From Jaltomata sinuosa (Eukaryota > Streptophyta > Magnoliopsida > Solanales > Solanaceae), in the NCBI GenBank assembly GCA_003996215.1, contig QJPP01007588.1:1-64000 (forward strand): a stretch of 64,000 bases of DNA, read 5' to 3'. The notes beneath the pieces are model-generated. The model was not told the origin of the DNA, did no database searches, and saw only the letters and a list, made by a program, of their open reading frames with translations. A program made the translations under genes and the position numbers. Position 1 is the stretch's first letter. Each line of letters begins with the position of its first letter. Below are positions 34,852 through 46,766 of the stretch, piece after piece.

Positions 34852-37800
34852 TGTCACGACCTGATTTCTCGGTCATGATGGCACCTACAACCCCCGGTAG
34901 GTGAACCAATCCCCGTAGCCCAGGACAGTTAGTAATGGGCTGCTATCTAACAAATAAGGGAATAAGACGAAGAGAATAGATAACAGGGATATAAATATAT
35001 ATACATATACGGAAACTAAACCAAACCCCAAGACTTGGTATCATAGTATAGAGCCAAAACTACATACATGGAGTGCAAATGATCCAAAACAATATATACA
35101 GATGTCTCTGAATGGTAATAGAGTACATGAGGCAAAAGATAAACTAAAGCTAAGCTCCGATCGCCAAGAGCTCACCCTCAGTCTGAAGTAGTCCCCAACA
35201 GATCTCCAAGCACGAATCACATCGATGTAACGGCAATGGCCCATGCTAGGATCTGCACCCAAAGATGCAGGGGGGTAGGGTGAGCACCAAATGCGAAGCA
35301 TAAGGTACCCAGTAGGTATCATAGGCCGACTGGGCACATATAAGATAAAAGCGTAGTAACAGACAGAATAGAAGCAAGCAGTCACAGAAATCAACGAAAG
35401 GTACACAGGAACTAGCCCAGAGGGAAAATCAACAGAACCACATGTGAGGCTAGTAAGCAGAATATACACACCATAGGCACAGGTGGAAGTAAGAAATAAC
35501 GCACCTGGGGTCCTTGCAATAACAGTGTATACAAAATAAGTTTACGAAATGGACGGTATACCGGTAACCTCAAGTGTAAGAAGAAGAGAGAAAGAGCAAT
35601 GATAGGCATGCTCAGAGACATGAATCAAACTCAACTAATCATATCAATCAAAAATCAAGAAACTAACAGTCTAGCAGTAACCAATTTCATACTTAACCGT
35701 AACAGGGAACAATTCTGTAAGTAAATAGCAAAATTTTACCTACAGTCCCCCGGCCGCCCATACAACCAAGGAACACAAATAAGTGAAAACAAACCCTCCG
35801 GCATCCCATACTACCAGAGCGTACAATCAACAAACAACAAAAAATAGTGGAGCCTCAAACAATGAATGATATGATGCATGAAGATCTCAAGTGAAATGGT
35901 ATCTCTGTATGTACCTCCTCCGGTGCCGATCCGGCCCAGCAGGTAGGTTCCACGGAATGACACTGCCCGTATACCTCTACTCCACCGTATACCCTTCCTA
36001 TGGCACACGCAGCCCACAGCCCTACAGCCTTGTCCTGGATGGCAAGGTCCATGGAGGTCCTAGACCCCATACTAAAACTCAGTATCAAACATGTCGTTCG
36101 GAAGCAAGTCCGGGTTCAAGTTAGAGACCCAGTCTCGAATATGCATGCCCAGACCCTGTCCAGGACTAAAGTAGTAGAAAAACATCTCAAAAACCCCTCC
36201 AAGGGTGCCCGGGCATAACCGGGTCTAAACAGTAGAAAGTTATCTCAGGTGCTCAGTCCGACCGAGGCTAAAAATCATCTCAAGTAGCAAGAAAACTCAA
36301 CTAGCACCCCGGCCCTGCCGAGTCTAGCATTAATCGTAAAACTGGTGATTTAAAACATAATTTTACTTCCTTTTACCCAGGAATATTCACAAGTTAAATC
36401 AAACCATTTCCAAATTATTTCCATCAAAAACGGGCCCCCCGGGCCATGCAAGGTTTAGAAAATGGTGCCAGTAGGCCCGAAGCTCAAACCGTAGTAAAAC
36501 ATGTATAAAACCTCTTTATATGCATGAAAATGGTATGATCAAACACAATAGCTGCCCAACAGCTCACAATCAACCTATTGACCCTGCACAGGCCCACAGC
36601 TACTCAGCAAGCATAACCAGCCTAGAAGGATAATTATATGCCCGGGACTCGCGGACATTCCCAAAATCCCACCTTCTATGTTCCAGAGTCAACAAGGCCT
36701 CACAGTACCACAAGGGTAAATAAGATATATCGGCAAGCACTACATGCAACGGAGGAACAAAAGTAGGCGGACATGAATAAAGCGGTCGAGGTCTGTGGTA
36801 CCAACCTAATAAACCAACCCAAGGATGCCCATTAATACAATTTTATCCTATATATGTGGAGTCTAGGGAAAATAAACCGTAACCTACCTGTCGTCCAACG
36901 ACAAGCTGCTAGAACGACAATGTCCAAGTATGAACCACTCCGAGAAGCTCCGGAACGATACTTCTAATTATTTCAAAATGCCTAAGCATATCTATAACAC
37001 TACACTTATAAAGAGAGAATGGTTGAGTGGAGAATATTACCCTTCTCAATAATGATAAGTTAGGCAAAAACCATTTCAATGTTTGGATCACATACTTCAA
37101 AGTGAAGAAAGCGTATATAGGTACAAAAATGCTAAATGATGTATTAGGATAGAGTTGGGTGTCAACTCTTCAATATATGTTTGCTGGACAATCCCTCCAC
37201 TTACACGTGGAGTGGAGATGTCCATTCTAAAATCATTTGTCCTGCTATATACATTCGGATATTGCATAAGTTTGTGGTAAAATAAATATAACTTTTTAAA
37301 TATACCATAATTCATAGAAAATTATTTCAAATAAAACCTACTATGTTATAATAATAATTTTCAACATAACTAAATTTACTATCTCCGTTAAAATATTACA
37401 ATGTATAAAAACCTTATAAAATAAATACATATATAATTATATCGTACCAAAAATATTTTTCATAAACCTTTAAAATATTTTGAAAAGGTAATAATAATAT
37501 AACTTTTTACCAAATTCAACTTCCAAATAAAATATTTTCAAATACGCACGATTTCGATACTCAAGAACTCTCTTGGAATCCTCCCTTATGTTTTCTCACT
37601 GTTTCAGAACTGAAATGGCGTTTTAAAACGTGAAGTTGAGGCTTAAATCGAGTTTGACCCGACCTGGTTCGCGACCCGGTTCGCAACCCGGTTCCTGCCA
37701 GACAGTCTGCGGTGAAACAATCATAACTTTTTACTCCGCGATCAGTTGGACGTGAGGTTTTGTGCGTTGGAAACTAGACTCGTAGACCTTCGATTTTGTA

Positions 37801-38060
37801 TTTCGGGGGACTTCTAACTCTTTATATATTGTGAGAAAAGCTTCGAGACATTTTACCCAAAGTTCAGAAAATTTATTAAAGGAACTTACGATAACTTTTG
37901 CCGACTTACTCGTCTTCAAAACTTATCATACGACCAAACAAATGGACCCGGCACCGAAATACCAGTCCTGACAAGCCTTAAGTGACTTGGGGCCGCTACA
38001 AACAAGCTCTAACGGTTCAAGGAAAACGTATACGTGGAAATAACCGGAAGGGTCATTACA
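34852..38060 (-). mobile_element. 5' LTR of minus Tekay element (3.2 kb)
   Basis: The R/U5 part (34852-36950) aligns with 25404-27530 and with 1-509. From about 36960 to 37940 it is unrelated to the partner LTR, then about 100 terminal bases match again (ACCAGTCCTGACAAGCC to GGTCATTACA). A small CCCGGTTCGC island is at 37655-37700. The sequence following 38060 is another retroelement. Confidence 0.8.
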
Positions 38061-38800
38061 CCAAGTTTCTATTGATGATTAGGAGGACCATCCCATTGTG
38101 CAAAATGTGCCAACAACACTACCTAATGGACCTCCTTCATACCCTCAAAGGTTAAACAAGAAGAAGGAAGAGCAAAAATTTGAAAAGTTTGTTGACATGT
38201 TCAACAAGCTTTCGATAAATATTCCTTTAGTTGAAGCCTTAACACAAATGTCGGGGTATTCCAAATTTATGAAAGAGTTGGTCAAGAAGAAGAAGATTGG
38301 TGATATGGGCACCATTGACATTTTACACAGCTATAGCACTGTGATGATGAGTAATGTTGCTACAAAATGGGATGATCGGGGTGCATTCACCATACCGTGT
38401 ACTATTGGGTTATTTGTTCCATAAAGCCTTGTGTGATTTAGGGGCGAGCATCAACTTGATGCCCCTAGCGATCTTTAACAATTTGGGATTGGGTACACTG
38501 AAATCAAACCTACATCCATGCATCTACTCATGGCTGACCAGTCCATTAAGCGCCCGGTATCCTCTTCGATGTACTGGTGAAGGTAGACAAGTTCATTCTC
38601 CTAGAAGACTTCATGATCTTGGATTGTGATATAGATGTTGAGGTTCCCATCATCTTGGGGTGACCACTATTAGCCATGGGGAGAGCACTTGTAGATGTTG
38701 AACTCGGTAAACTCAAATTCCTGGTTGGAAGTGAGATAGTGATATTCAACGTATGCCAACCCATAAAGCCTCCAGATGAATTGAGGGTAATCTCGGTATT
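38061..38800 (+). pseudogene. Athila/Tat-type Gag end and protease fragment
   Basis: The frame 38098-38424 reads YPQRLNKKKEEQKFEKFVDM, EALTQMSGYSKFMKELV and FTIPCTIG; after a shift near 38415 comes ALCDLGASINLMPLAIF, with the D-L-G-A-S site at 38435-38449. This is the aspartic protease block of Athila/Tat gypsy elements, where leucine stands inside the triad. A further frame gives RALVDVELGKLKFLVGSE near 38680. The upstream part is cut off by the Tekay LTR at 38060, and no RT or integrase follows. Confidence 0.8.
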
Positions 38801-39112
38801 GATGTTAAGGGCAAGCTTGATCATGCCCTTGAGGAGTGTAAAATGGGCAAGACGCCCAAGATTGAAGAGTTTCTAAGTCAGCAACATAATGATGTTTTGA
38901 GGACGTTGAAGGAGCAATTCGCCTTCCTGGGATGGGGCCACGCCAAATGGATTGGCATGCTATCCGATAATGACAAAGGTTGAGGTACTATCATCGAGCC
39001 GCGACGTAAAATCAAGCGCTTCTTGGAAGGCAACCCAAGTGTTTTTACTTTGATTTTCTTTACCTTTTTGTTGTTTTTGGTTTCTTTTAAAATGCAAGGA
39101 GAAGAGGAATGA
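38801..39112 (+). pseudogene. Pol-like C-terminal tail
   Basis: A frame of 103 codons with one internal TGA (LSDNDKG-stop-GTIIEP) ends RRKIKRFLEGNPSVF plus a hydrophobic stretch and TGA at 39110. The same end, GTIIESRRKIKHFFGGNPSVF in pieces, occurs on the minus strand at 63701-64000. I do not recognise its function. Because it is shared by both copies next to the T32 gene it is part of the host element. Confidence 0.55.
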
Positions 39113-40857
39113 ACAAGTGGGAAAAAAGGGCAAAAAAGAGACGTGCGAAGGACCGTGCAGTTCGCACAAGCCATTGTGTGTATCGCACAGCCCAACACAG
39201 TCCAAAACAGAAGCCTGGGAGAAAAATCCTGAAATTTGAGGTGATGTGTGTTAGGCTGTGCGGTCCGTACGAGCCCAATTGTACGTCGCACTTCCATCGC
39301 ATGATAAAACTGAAATCTAGCCAAGTTTGGGGCATGGAAAGCTAAGGTGTGAAATTACATTCACTCCACAAAAAGGCTTATGCGAACCGCACATTGCGGC
39401 GCACCAAGGTAAATTTCAAATTTTAATTGACCTAACCCATTGACCGACCCGACTCGAAGACCGTCCCAACCAAATATTCTTCTTCTTTTCCATTTTTATT
39501 CTGCCACCCTCATCTTTATCTCCATATTCTCTCCTACAACTTCTCAAATTCTCTCCCAAAACCTCCCAAAAATCCCTCAAACATCCCCTAACTTTTCTCC
39601 TCCTCTCACCCAATCTCCACCGCCACTCCACCTAGTGTCGCCAACATTGTTTCTCCGGGCAAGGTTGTTCGGTCACCATTGTTGCTCTCCAAAAGCTTTA
39701 ATTTTTTATTCTCCTCGTTTGATATTCAATTGTGGTAAGTTTCCCAATGTTAAATACATATTTTTATGATGATTGAGAACTCATATTGTGAAGCATGCTC
39801 GTTAAAATTGCCATGATGATTTTAGGTGAGATCCCAAAAATTTGGGTCCCTAAATTTGAATTGTGGTATGAATTTTGCTTAGGATCAACTTGGTAGAACT
39901 CGATATTGTGGCAATTCATACTGATTGTAGTAGTTTTTAGCCTTGAAAATCTATGTTTGGGGTGAAATCTGAGTAACCCACTTGTGATTGATGCATGATT
40001 TGGACCTATAATAGATTGGGTGATGTCATTCTTAAGGGAAAATCATCTTTTTTCATAAGTTTTGGTTGAAAATTGTTGTGTGGGGATAAAATTTGCTACT
40101 ATTGTTGTACCCATGTTCTTTGTTGGAAATTCTGTTGGGTATATGATCTTGTGCGGGGAGGTAGAAATTGTTGTTGAAGTTTTATGCCTAATCATTACAA
40201 TTGAAGGCTTGATGTTCCCAATAATAGATTGGATAATGTCCTTCTTAAGGGAAGTCATTGAGTTATTCTTTTGTTTTGTTGATGATAATGAAATTCTGGG
40301 AAAGTTTGAGTAGCCAGATAAATTTATGGTCATGTTATGTTCTTCCCCTTATTGTTTAATTGTGGTTTTCTAGTTGGTGCCAAGTGCTTTATGCAAATCT
40401 TTCTCCACGAATCACATGTGTAATTCACAAGAACACAAGGAATCAAAAATTCCAATTGTGCTCTTGTGCATGACGCATGTGGTGCGTGGATCTTGATGTG
40501 CGAAATGCACAAGGCACCACACCTACTGAAAAAGTGCTCCCAGCTTGTTTAGAGGTGCGAAGCAAGGTGCGACACACACTTTGGTTCATGCAAACCGCAC
40601 CAACTTTGCACCTCAAAGTAGAAATCACTGAAGGTTTCTGTTAGCTTATGCGAAGGCACATGCAATGTGCACTCTGTCTAGTGTAGTTCACACATGGTAT
40701 GCATGATCCATCAGTCACCTACTTTGTTTTTCTACTTCTTTGCATTCCGATTTTCTTTAGTTTGTTAAATTCTTTTTAGTCTTTTTCTTCTACTTATGTC
40801 AAAAATACAAAAATATTTTGCTTTTGTTATTGGACTCACAATCTCCATGTGCAGAAT
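39113..40857 (+). promoter_or_regulatory. Promoter-like spacer between tail and T32 gene
   Basis: No coding. In order: an island of GTGCGAACCGCAC-type words (39130-39410), a C/T-rich leader-like block (39475-39640), AT-rich sequence with two paralogous halves, a second island of TGCGAA/GCACAAGG words (40390-40700), and T-rich sequence ending TCTCCATGTGCAG at 40854, which looks like a 3' splice site three bases before the T32 start. The same order is seen in the inverted copy at 62096-63700. Transcription from here is inference. Confidence 0.5.
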
Positions 40858-41374
40858 ATGTCTTATAGCAGGGGTAACGCTTAGAGGAGTTCGAGAATGC
40901 CAACAACCCCCTTCTCCTCCAATCCAACCTCAAAGGGCAAGAAGAAAGCCACAACATCTTCTCGTGCCCATATTTCAGAGGAGGAGAGGACTCGGTATAG
41001 GTTGGAAGGTATGAGGGCCATCTATGATCATGACAGTGACAAGTCCTTCAACACAGAGCGGAGTTTCAATCTGGATGTAGTGGGGGATAACCTACCCAAT
41101 ATCCCTGAGCAATTTTCCAACCGACAGTGGCAACCATTTCAGGAGGTGCCCAGGAACTATTACAAGGAGATAGTCTGAGAGTTCTTTGCCTCATATCAAG
41201 CCACACAAGATGCTAAGGGCTATAAAGGGGGGACATAAACTTTCCCTACTTTGGAGTCAGTAATAGTTCGAGGCAAGGAAATATGAATCACTCTAAATGC
41301 AATTAATGCCATCAATTGGAGAACCCCAATTGAGCCAGCACCTAAACTCATGTTCAAGCTGACTGTCAAACACA
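40858..41374 (+). pseudogene. T32-type putative plant transposon protein, 5' part
   Basis: The start ATG at 40858 (MSYSRGNA) matches MSFSRVNS at 60505 on the other strand. The frame holds a basic serine/threonine-rich N-terminus (SNPTSKGKKKATTSSRA), RYRLEGMRAIYDHD, then WQPFQEVPRNYYKEIV, EFFASYQA and VIVRGKEI blocks matching the copy at 58955-60505. This is the putative plant transposon protein domain (Transposase_32 type); its molecular role is unknown. Four in-frame stops (40882, 41176, 41236, 41284) and no frameshift interrupt 172 codons. It is cut at 41374 by the truncated Tekay LTR. Confidence 0.8.
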
Positions 41375-42837
41375 GGCTCGAACTGCTTCGGGAACCTCCA
41401 ATTCGCAAAACTAATATCAAAACAGTAATCTATACGTCAAAACAATACTAACCATACCCATAATGCCATAAGCACAACCGGTTCGAAATCCAGGTCACAA
41501 ACGGGCCCATGGGCCCTGCAATCCAAAACCAGAAACGAAAAACACACTTGTATTCCTTACCATCCCGAGAGTGCATGTACAAAAATTAAGCGAAAACGGA
41601 CAACAAATGGGGCTCAAAACAGCTCGCTAAAGCAAAGAATTTAAGATGGAAATATTCAAGAAATAACCGGAAATTCGACAAGAAAGCTTACCAAAAGAAC
41701 GGAAATTGAGGCCAACACAGGTAATCCTTCAAGCCCACATGCTTGCATAAGCTGGAGGGGAAAAATCTACACAATATTCTAAGCTTGAGTCATGAGCATC
41801 AATGGAGGTTTATGAAACAATGGAGGAAATTGGTTTTTGGAAGAAGAGGACCTACCAATAATCGAAGGATCGCGAATTATCGATAAACAATTGATCTCCC
41901 CAAGGTTAGGACTGAAATGGAGAAATTTAGAGAGTGATTTAGGTGCCAAGGAGTTGAGGGAAATCAAGAAAAATGAAGGCCAAAGAATTATATAGCTGAT
42001 GGTCGCTGGTCAGCGCTATCGCGCTTAAGAAAAAGTCCACGACCAGTGGTATCGCGCTACAGGAGTGTGATCGCGCTGAAGGGAAAAACTCAGAGGAGCG
42101 CAATCGCGCTGAAGGGGAAAACACAGGCCAGCGCTATCGCGGTAAAGGAGCGCGATCGCGCTGAAGGCCACCAGAACCAGAAAAAACCAGCAACAGCTAA
42201 AACTTCTACAGGACATTCCGAGCACAATCAGAACTCGATACTTACAAACCAAATATGCTATTTGAGTGGAAATGACGTTCCGGACTCAACGGAATCAACA
42301 AAACTCCTATACGAGGTCGTTTTGGAAGTACGTTGACCCAAGTCAACACTAGTTAATGCCAACGGAGCATCCAAAATGAGCCTGGCTCACCTGGGACCCA
42401 AACCAACCACCTACCTAACCCAAACTCGGCATTCCGGAGCTAACGGCACTAACTGAATTCCCATCTGAGGCCGTCTTCTCCAAATGTTGACCAAAGTCAC
42501 CAGCCCAACTAGCCTGACAACACAGAATGAGAGAGAATTTCAAGATGAAAAGCTCTCGGATCCCAACCAAAGGTCCCTCTAGACCAAAGTCTACCCTTCA
42601 GAGCTAATGGAACTGTCAGAATTCGATTCCAAGCGTGTTCACCAAGAATATTGACTGAAGTCAATAATTTCAAAAGCTAAAAGCTCTAAAATAAGGAATG
42701 GCTAAAAAGACCAAGCAAACGGCCCGAGCACTAAACTACCGGTCCCAGCAAGCCATAAATGACTTGGGACAGCTACAGGCAAGCTCTAACAGTACAAGAT
42801 AGGCAGAAACAAGTAAATGACCGGAACGGTCATTACA
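41374..42837 (-). mobile_element. Truncated 3' LTR (U3 only)
   Basis: It aligns with 49009-50475 from AGGCTCGAAC onward. The R/U5 half, about 2.2 kb, is missing at the left end. It keeps the GCGCTATCGCGC island (42005-42170) and a TATA box (minus GCTATATAATTC near 41990). Confidence 0.85.
42005..42170 (-). repeat. GCGCTATCGCGC word island
   Basis: Seven or so variants of GCGCTATCGCGCT, GAGCGCGATCGCGCTGAAGG and GAGCGCAATCGCGCTGAAGG at about 25-35 base intervals. The partner copy is at 49655-49800. A TATA sequence lies within 25 bases downstream on the minus strand in both. Confidence 0.7.
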
Positions 42838-45374
42838 TCATCCACTACTAAAAAGACTTTTATCCCCGAAAGTCAAGAAAGAAGGATAGACTAGAGATTA
42901 AAAGGAAAGCGGAAACACAACCCGCACCACTCTCTTGGACAACTTGGGTAGCCTCCTCGGCCGGACGACACCCAATAGAATAGAACCAACAAAGGGAATC
43001 AAGCCTAAGCTCTTTACTAGCCAAGCTAGATTTCCAACTCAACCTCCAAAACTCAAAGGGCCTGCCAACCCAAACTGAACCTCGAAATTCTCAACCAGAA
43101 AGCACCGACACAACACAGAAACCAAAGAAGCAAGGCTATACACACACAGAGCTCGAATGTTTGAAACCACAACCAAATTTACCAGAAGAGCCATCAACCC
43201 AAAACTCTAACTCATGAACCCGCCGATTCTACAAAACTCTTTATTCTGAACCAAATCCTTTTGTACCATAAACAGGAAGCTTCATACAAGTCAAAATTTC
43301 AAACCATCCTCGAGCATCAATTGACAACCCATCTGAATTTGACTGAGAACCCGCACACCAAGGTTAGGAAAAGCACATACGAATACCTGGTGTTGACGGA
43401 GAGACTTCTAAACTGTAGGACAAACCCAACCGCTGCACCATGCTGATTCTGAGTCAACTGGAAGTGAATGAATCAGGGCAACCTGCCCAACAGACCAAAA
43501 CCAAAACCAAGATCCTGCAAGTAGTGTGGTAAGCCTACCATGAAGTCTGTAGTCATTAGCTAAGCTACCAACTCTAAGAAACACTGTTGCTACTCCAAAT
43601 ACTCGAATGCCATTCAGATTTGAAATTGCTTTACAAATCTCAACTCAGGAAGGAGTCTACCATACCAGGAATACCAAGTCAAAACACTCTGAAGGCAAAC
43701 GAAAAAGGTGCATGGGGTTCAAATTACCATCTAACCATAAAATTTTTGCATATACCTTTAACTCATTCCTTTGGCTTGAATCAACCATTCTAACAGATCT
43801 GCACTCAACCAACTAGTTCGAAGCATATATCATACCGAACTTCTAGTCCATACTGACCGAGTCTAACCAATACTGGAACCTCACATAAACAATAATTCTG
43901 AAAGATCAACTAAATAAGCTTTCAAATCCTCGACAAACGAAGGTGATTACCAGTCTCTACGTATCATCGAAACTCAAAATAAACTCGCTAGTCTCAACCC
44001 GCACAACCTGACCACGTATAATACATCACCGCTGGTTCTAGAACTTATGCCACTACATCTGTCCAACTAAGAAGGAAGAAGCTTCGTACCATGAAAAACA
44101 CTGCTGAAATCAGGAATATCCTGCCCAATACAGAGGTTAGCCAAGGACTAGGTGTCCAAGGCCAATAGCCGCATCTGCAACTAAAGTAAAGAAGCTAAGT
44201 TTCCCGCACCCACTGCCTCCCATCACTAGGATGCTGCAACCAAATAGAAACTACCACGAACCATCCGATGTAACCTGCCAAGCCATGATTCTGAACCCCA
44301 ACTTTCAAAACTACAAACCAAAGTCTTGGTCGAACTCGTATGCTTCCAATGAACCTTTAAGAACCTAAGCCAACTAGGCTTGAATACGCAAGTTGCCAAC
44401 ACCACCGCTGCTACCAAAACACAAACCAATTGATGGAAAACCCACTGCAATGTGTAGATGGCTGAACCAAATCACCAACACACAATCCCAAAGAAACCCT
44501 TCGTCGTCACCTCAACCAACTACTAAAACACATAAGCACAAATAAGGAATCATCTCCCTCTTTTTTCAACAAAACAAAAATCCTTCTGTGGCATATGCTG
44601 AACCTTACAATTTCTTTCTCAAGTAAGAACCTGGAGCCATTACCTTACTTCTCATAGCTACATGTCAAACCCAATAAAGCAGGAGAAGAATGGGCCGGAT
44701 GCCCAACTCACCCAAAATGCTACGAATACAACCCAACCATGAGGTTACGATCAACACTTAGTCTGAAGTGCTAAAGTCAAAACCCAATCACAATGCCAAC
44801 ATCAAGAGCTCATCCTGAGAACTACGATCAGGATTCGTTCCAATTGGAACTGGGGATACAAAAAAAAACACAACGAACAAGGAACTGGAGGAGACTATGG
44901 GAATAACCAACATACCTGCCAACCTCCTAAGCTAATCAACAAATAGGGTCAACTCTAATCACCCGAGAGGCCAAACTGGTCTATGCACGCTAGCATAACC
45001 ATAATCTCCCAACTAAGGCAAAATCTCAACTCCGGCACAACAATTGGTAACACACAAAACCATCACACGCATCTCTAGCCACGCTAGATAGCGACCTAGG
45101 CAACAACCGTCTAGGACTGCTAGAAAGGAAGACCCAAAGCAAGCCTAGAACCATAAAAAATAGGAGGCGAGCTCTACAAAGCCTACTCACAAGCTACAAC
45201 TCTAGGTAAAACACCTCACAGGGCTAACTCACCCCCATCCACTACTAAAGAATAAAATACCAATAAAACAACACATCGATAATACAATTCAGGTAGCCAA
45301 ACAACTAAACAAGTAGCATTTAGGCATATAAGCAATTAAACAATAGAGAGAAAAGAATCGCAATGCGATCAGGG
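42838..45374 (-). mobile_element. Degenerate interior, traces of pol only
   Basis: Near 42860-43040 the minus strand still reads CRPAEEATQVVQ and a FLDFRG end, a worn chromodomain tail. At 44130-44220 a phrase matches 30600-30680 of the minus Tekay element (end of RNase H). Between them I see no alignable Pol and no usable frame. It is either heavily rearranged pol or acquired filler DNA. Confidence 0.6.
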
Positions 45375-46559
45375 CTAACACAAGTCGAAGGTAGCAAAGG
45401 CCTGACCTGGAGCAACGATATCAGAAACCTCTAACTCGGGCCTACCAAGAGAAGCATCAAACTGATGAGGTCTAACTCTAGACTGAGTAGTCAAAGATAA
45501 AGGCTCGATCATCCCTCGATGGGGACAGTCTCTAGCATAATGTCCTGTCACCCCACAACCATAGCAACTCAAAGAGGCTCTAATCTGATGCATGGTACCT
45601 GTCGACTCTGGATGGATACCTGAACCACTGGGATGAGAACTACCTCTAACCATCGGGGGACCACCCCTACTGCCCTGCACTCCACCTCTGGCTGGTGGCA
45701 CTGAAGCCCTAGAAGATAACACATGTTGACCCTGCTGACTGGAAGGCAAAATTGTGGGACAATCCCTAACCAAGTGCCTATGATCCCTACACCAATAACA
45801 AACCTTACCAAGTGGAGTCTAACGGGATGATCCTACCATACCTGACCGGCTACCACGGCCTGCACACTCTGAAGGCAAATCTTGAGGAACATGACATGTA
45901 TCCTACCTACTCTGCTCAACATAACCTGTACCAACACCCTCTGGAACCCGTGGAGTAACTAAAACCTGCTCGGTAGACAAGAAACAATGGAATCGGTCTC
46001 TATGAGAGAATCCCCTACCTCGAGTCTGGGAACCTCGAAAACTATCCTGGCGACGACGCTTCTTAGCACTACCTCCATAAGCCTCATAGCACAAACCCTC
46101 AACATCCCAAGCATGATACACTACATGAAGAAAGGTAGTCCCAACTATAACCAAGTGCTCGGTCACCAAATAGAGCGGTGGAATCAAATCTCACACAAAA
46201 CTCTGAACCCTGTCAAATTCTGAAGGTACAACCCTAGTAGTACGCCTGACCATGTCATGAAACCTCGCCTCAAACCCCAATACCGACAAATAACCCTGCT
46301 AAAGAATTGGAAGCCCAACCCTTGCCAAAGCATCACTCGAGGAACCGGGTGCTGAATCACTCACCGGAGGACTCAGAGTCCTAGCCACGGTGCCATGAAA
46401 AGCTGAGGTTTCTATAAATCCAATTGGAGGTTAGGCTGTCCCTACACCCCCTAGATGAGGCAGTAAACTCTCACTCTGAAGTCCTGGCATTAATGAAAGA
46501 ACTGAAGCAGCAGGCATAGAAGCCTCAACACCAATCGCTATCGAACTCATCTTAGGCAT
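45375..46559 (-). pseudogene. gag: Tekay-type Gag with five in-frame stops, core deleted
   Basis: The frame starts at ATG 46559 (MPKMSSIAIG) and ends at TAG 45375, 394 codons. It has stops TAA, TAG, TGA, TAG and TAG inside but no frameshift. The N-terminal part is serine/proline-rich. The capsid centre with the tryptophan pair seen in the other Gag is absent; YLSVLGFEARFHDMVRRTTR, RVQSFV and DLIPPLYLVTEHLV remain. Two zinc knuckles follow: CYWCRDHRHLVRDC (45759-45800) and CYGCGVTGHYARDC (45525-45566), both CX2CX4HX4C. Confidence 0.85.
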
Positions 46560-46751
46560 CTGAGAATGAATGAACAATCAAAGTCTTAGAAGTCAATAAA
46601 TCCAGGAACGCACGATAAGGATCCAAGAAGATGAAACTTTTCCTAACAATGCCCTGTAGCCTCCCGCAGATAGGATACAGACATTATCGTACCGATCCAT
46701 GAGACTCTACTTAGACACTTGCATCTGTACCACGACACCGGTGAACCTAGG

Positions 46752-46763
46752 GCTCTGATACCA
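46752..46763 (-). promoter_or_regulatory. tRNA-iMet primer-binding site
   Basis: Minus strand TGGTATCAGAGC, perfect, three bases inside the LTR edge at 46767. Confidence 0.95.
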
Positions 46764-46766
46764 AGC

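Larger units (their letters stand above)
25404..38060 (-). mobile_element. Tekay/Del-type gypsy element with mismatched LTRs
   Basis: Minus-oriented chromovirus with 3' LTR at 25404-29053, Pol at about 29054-33145, Gag at 33146-34638, primer site at 34837 and 5' LTR at 34852-38060. Coding parts are broken by scattered stops and frameshifts. The LTRs share R/U5 but have different U3 bodies, and the flanking five-mers differ (TTAAA and CCAAG). This points to recombination between two elements, not a single insertion. Confidence 0.85.

Noticed and set aside
25399..38065. TSD for the minus Tekay element
   Set aside because: TTAAA and CCAAG do not match even allowing transitions; the element is treated as recombinant.
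39440..39769. 109 aa frame with Ser/Pro-rich signal-like start
   Set aside because: It comes from the C/T-rich leader-like block and has no counterpart frame in the inverted copy.
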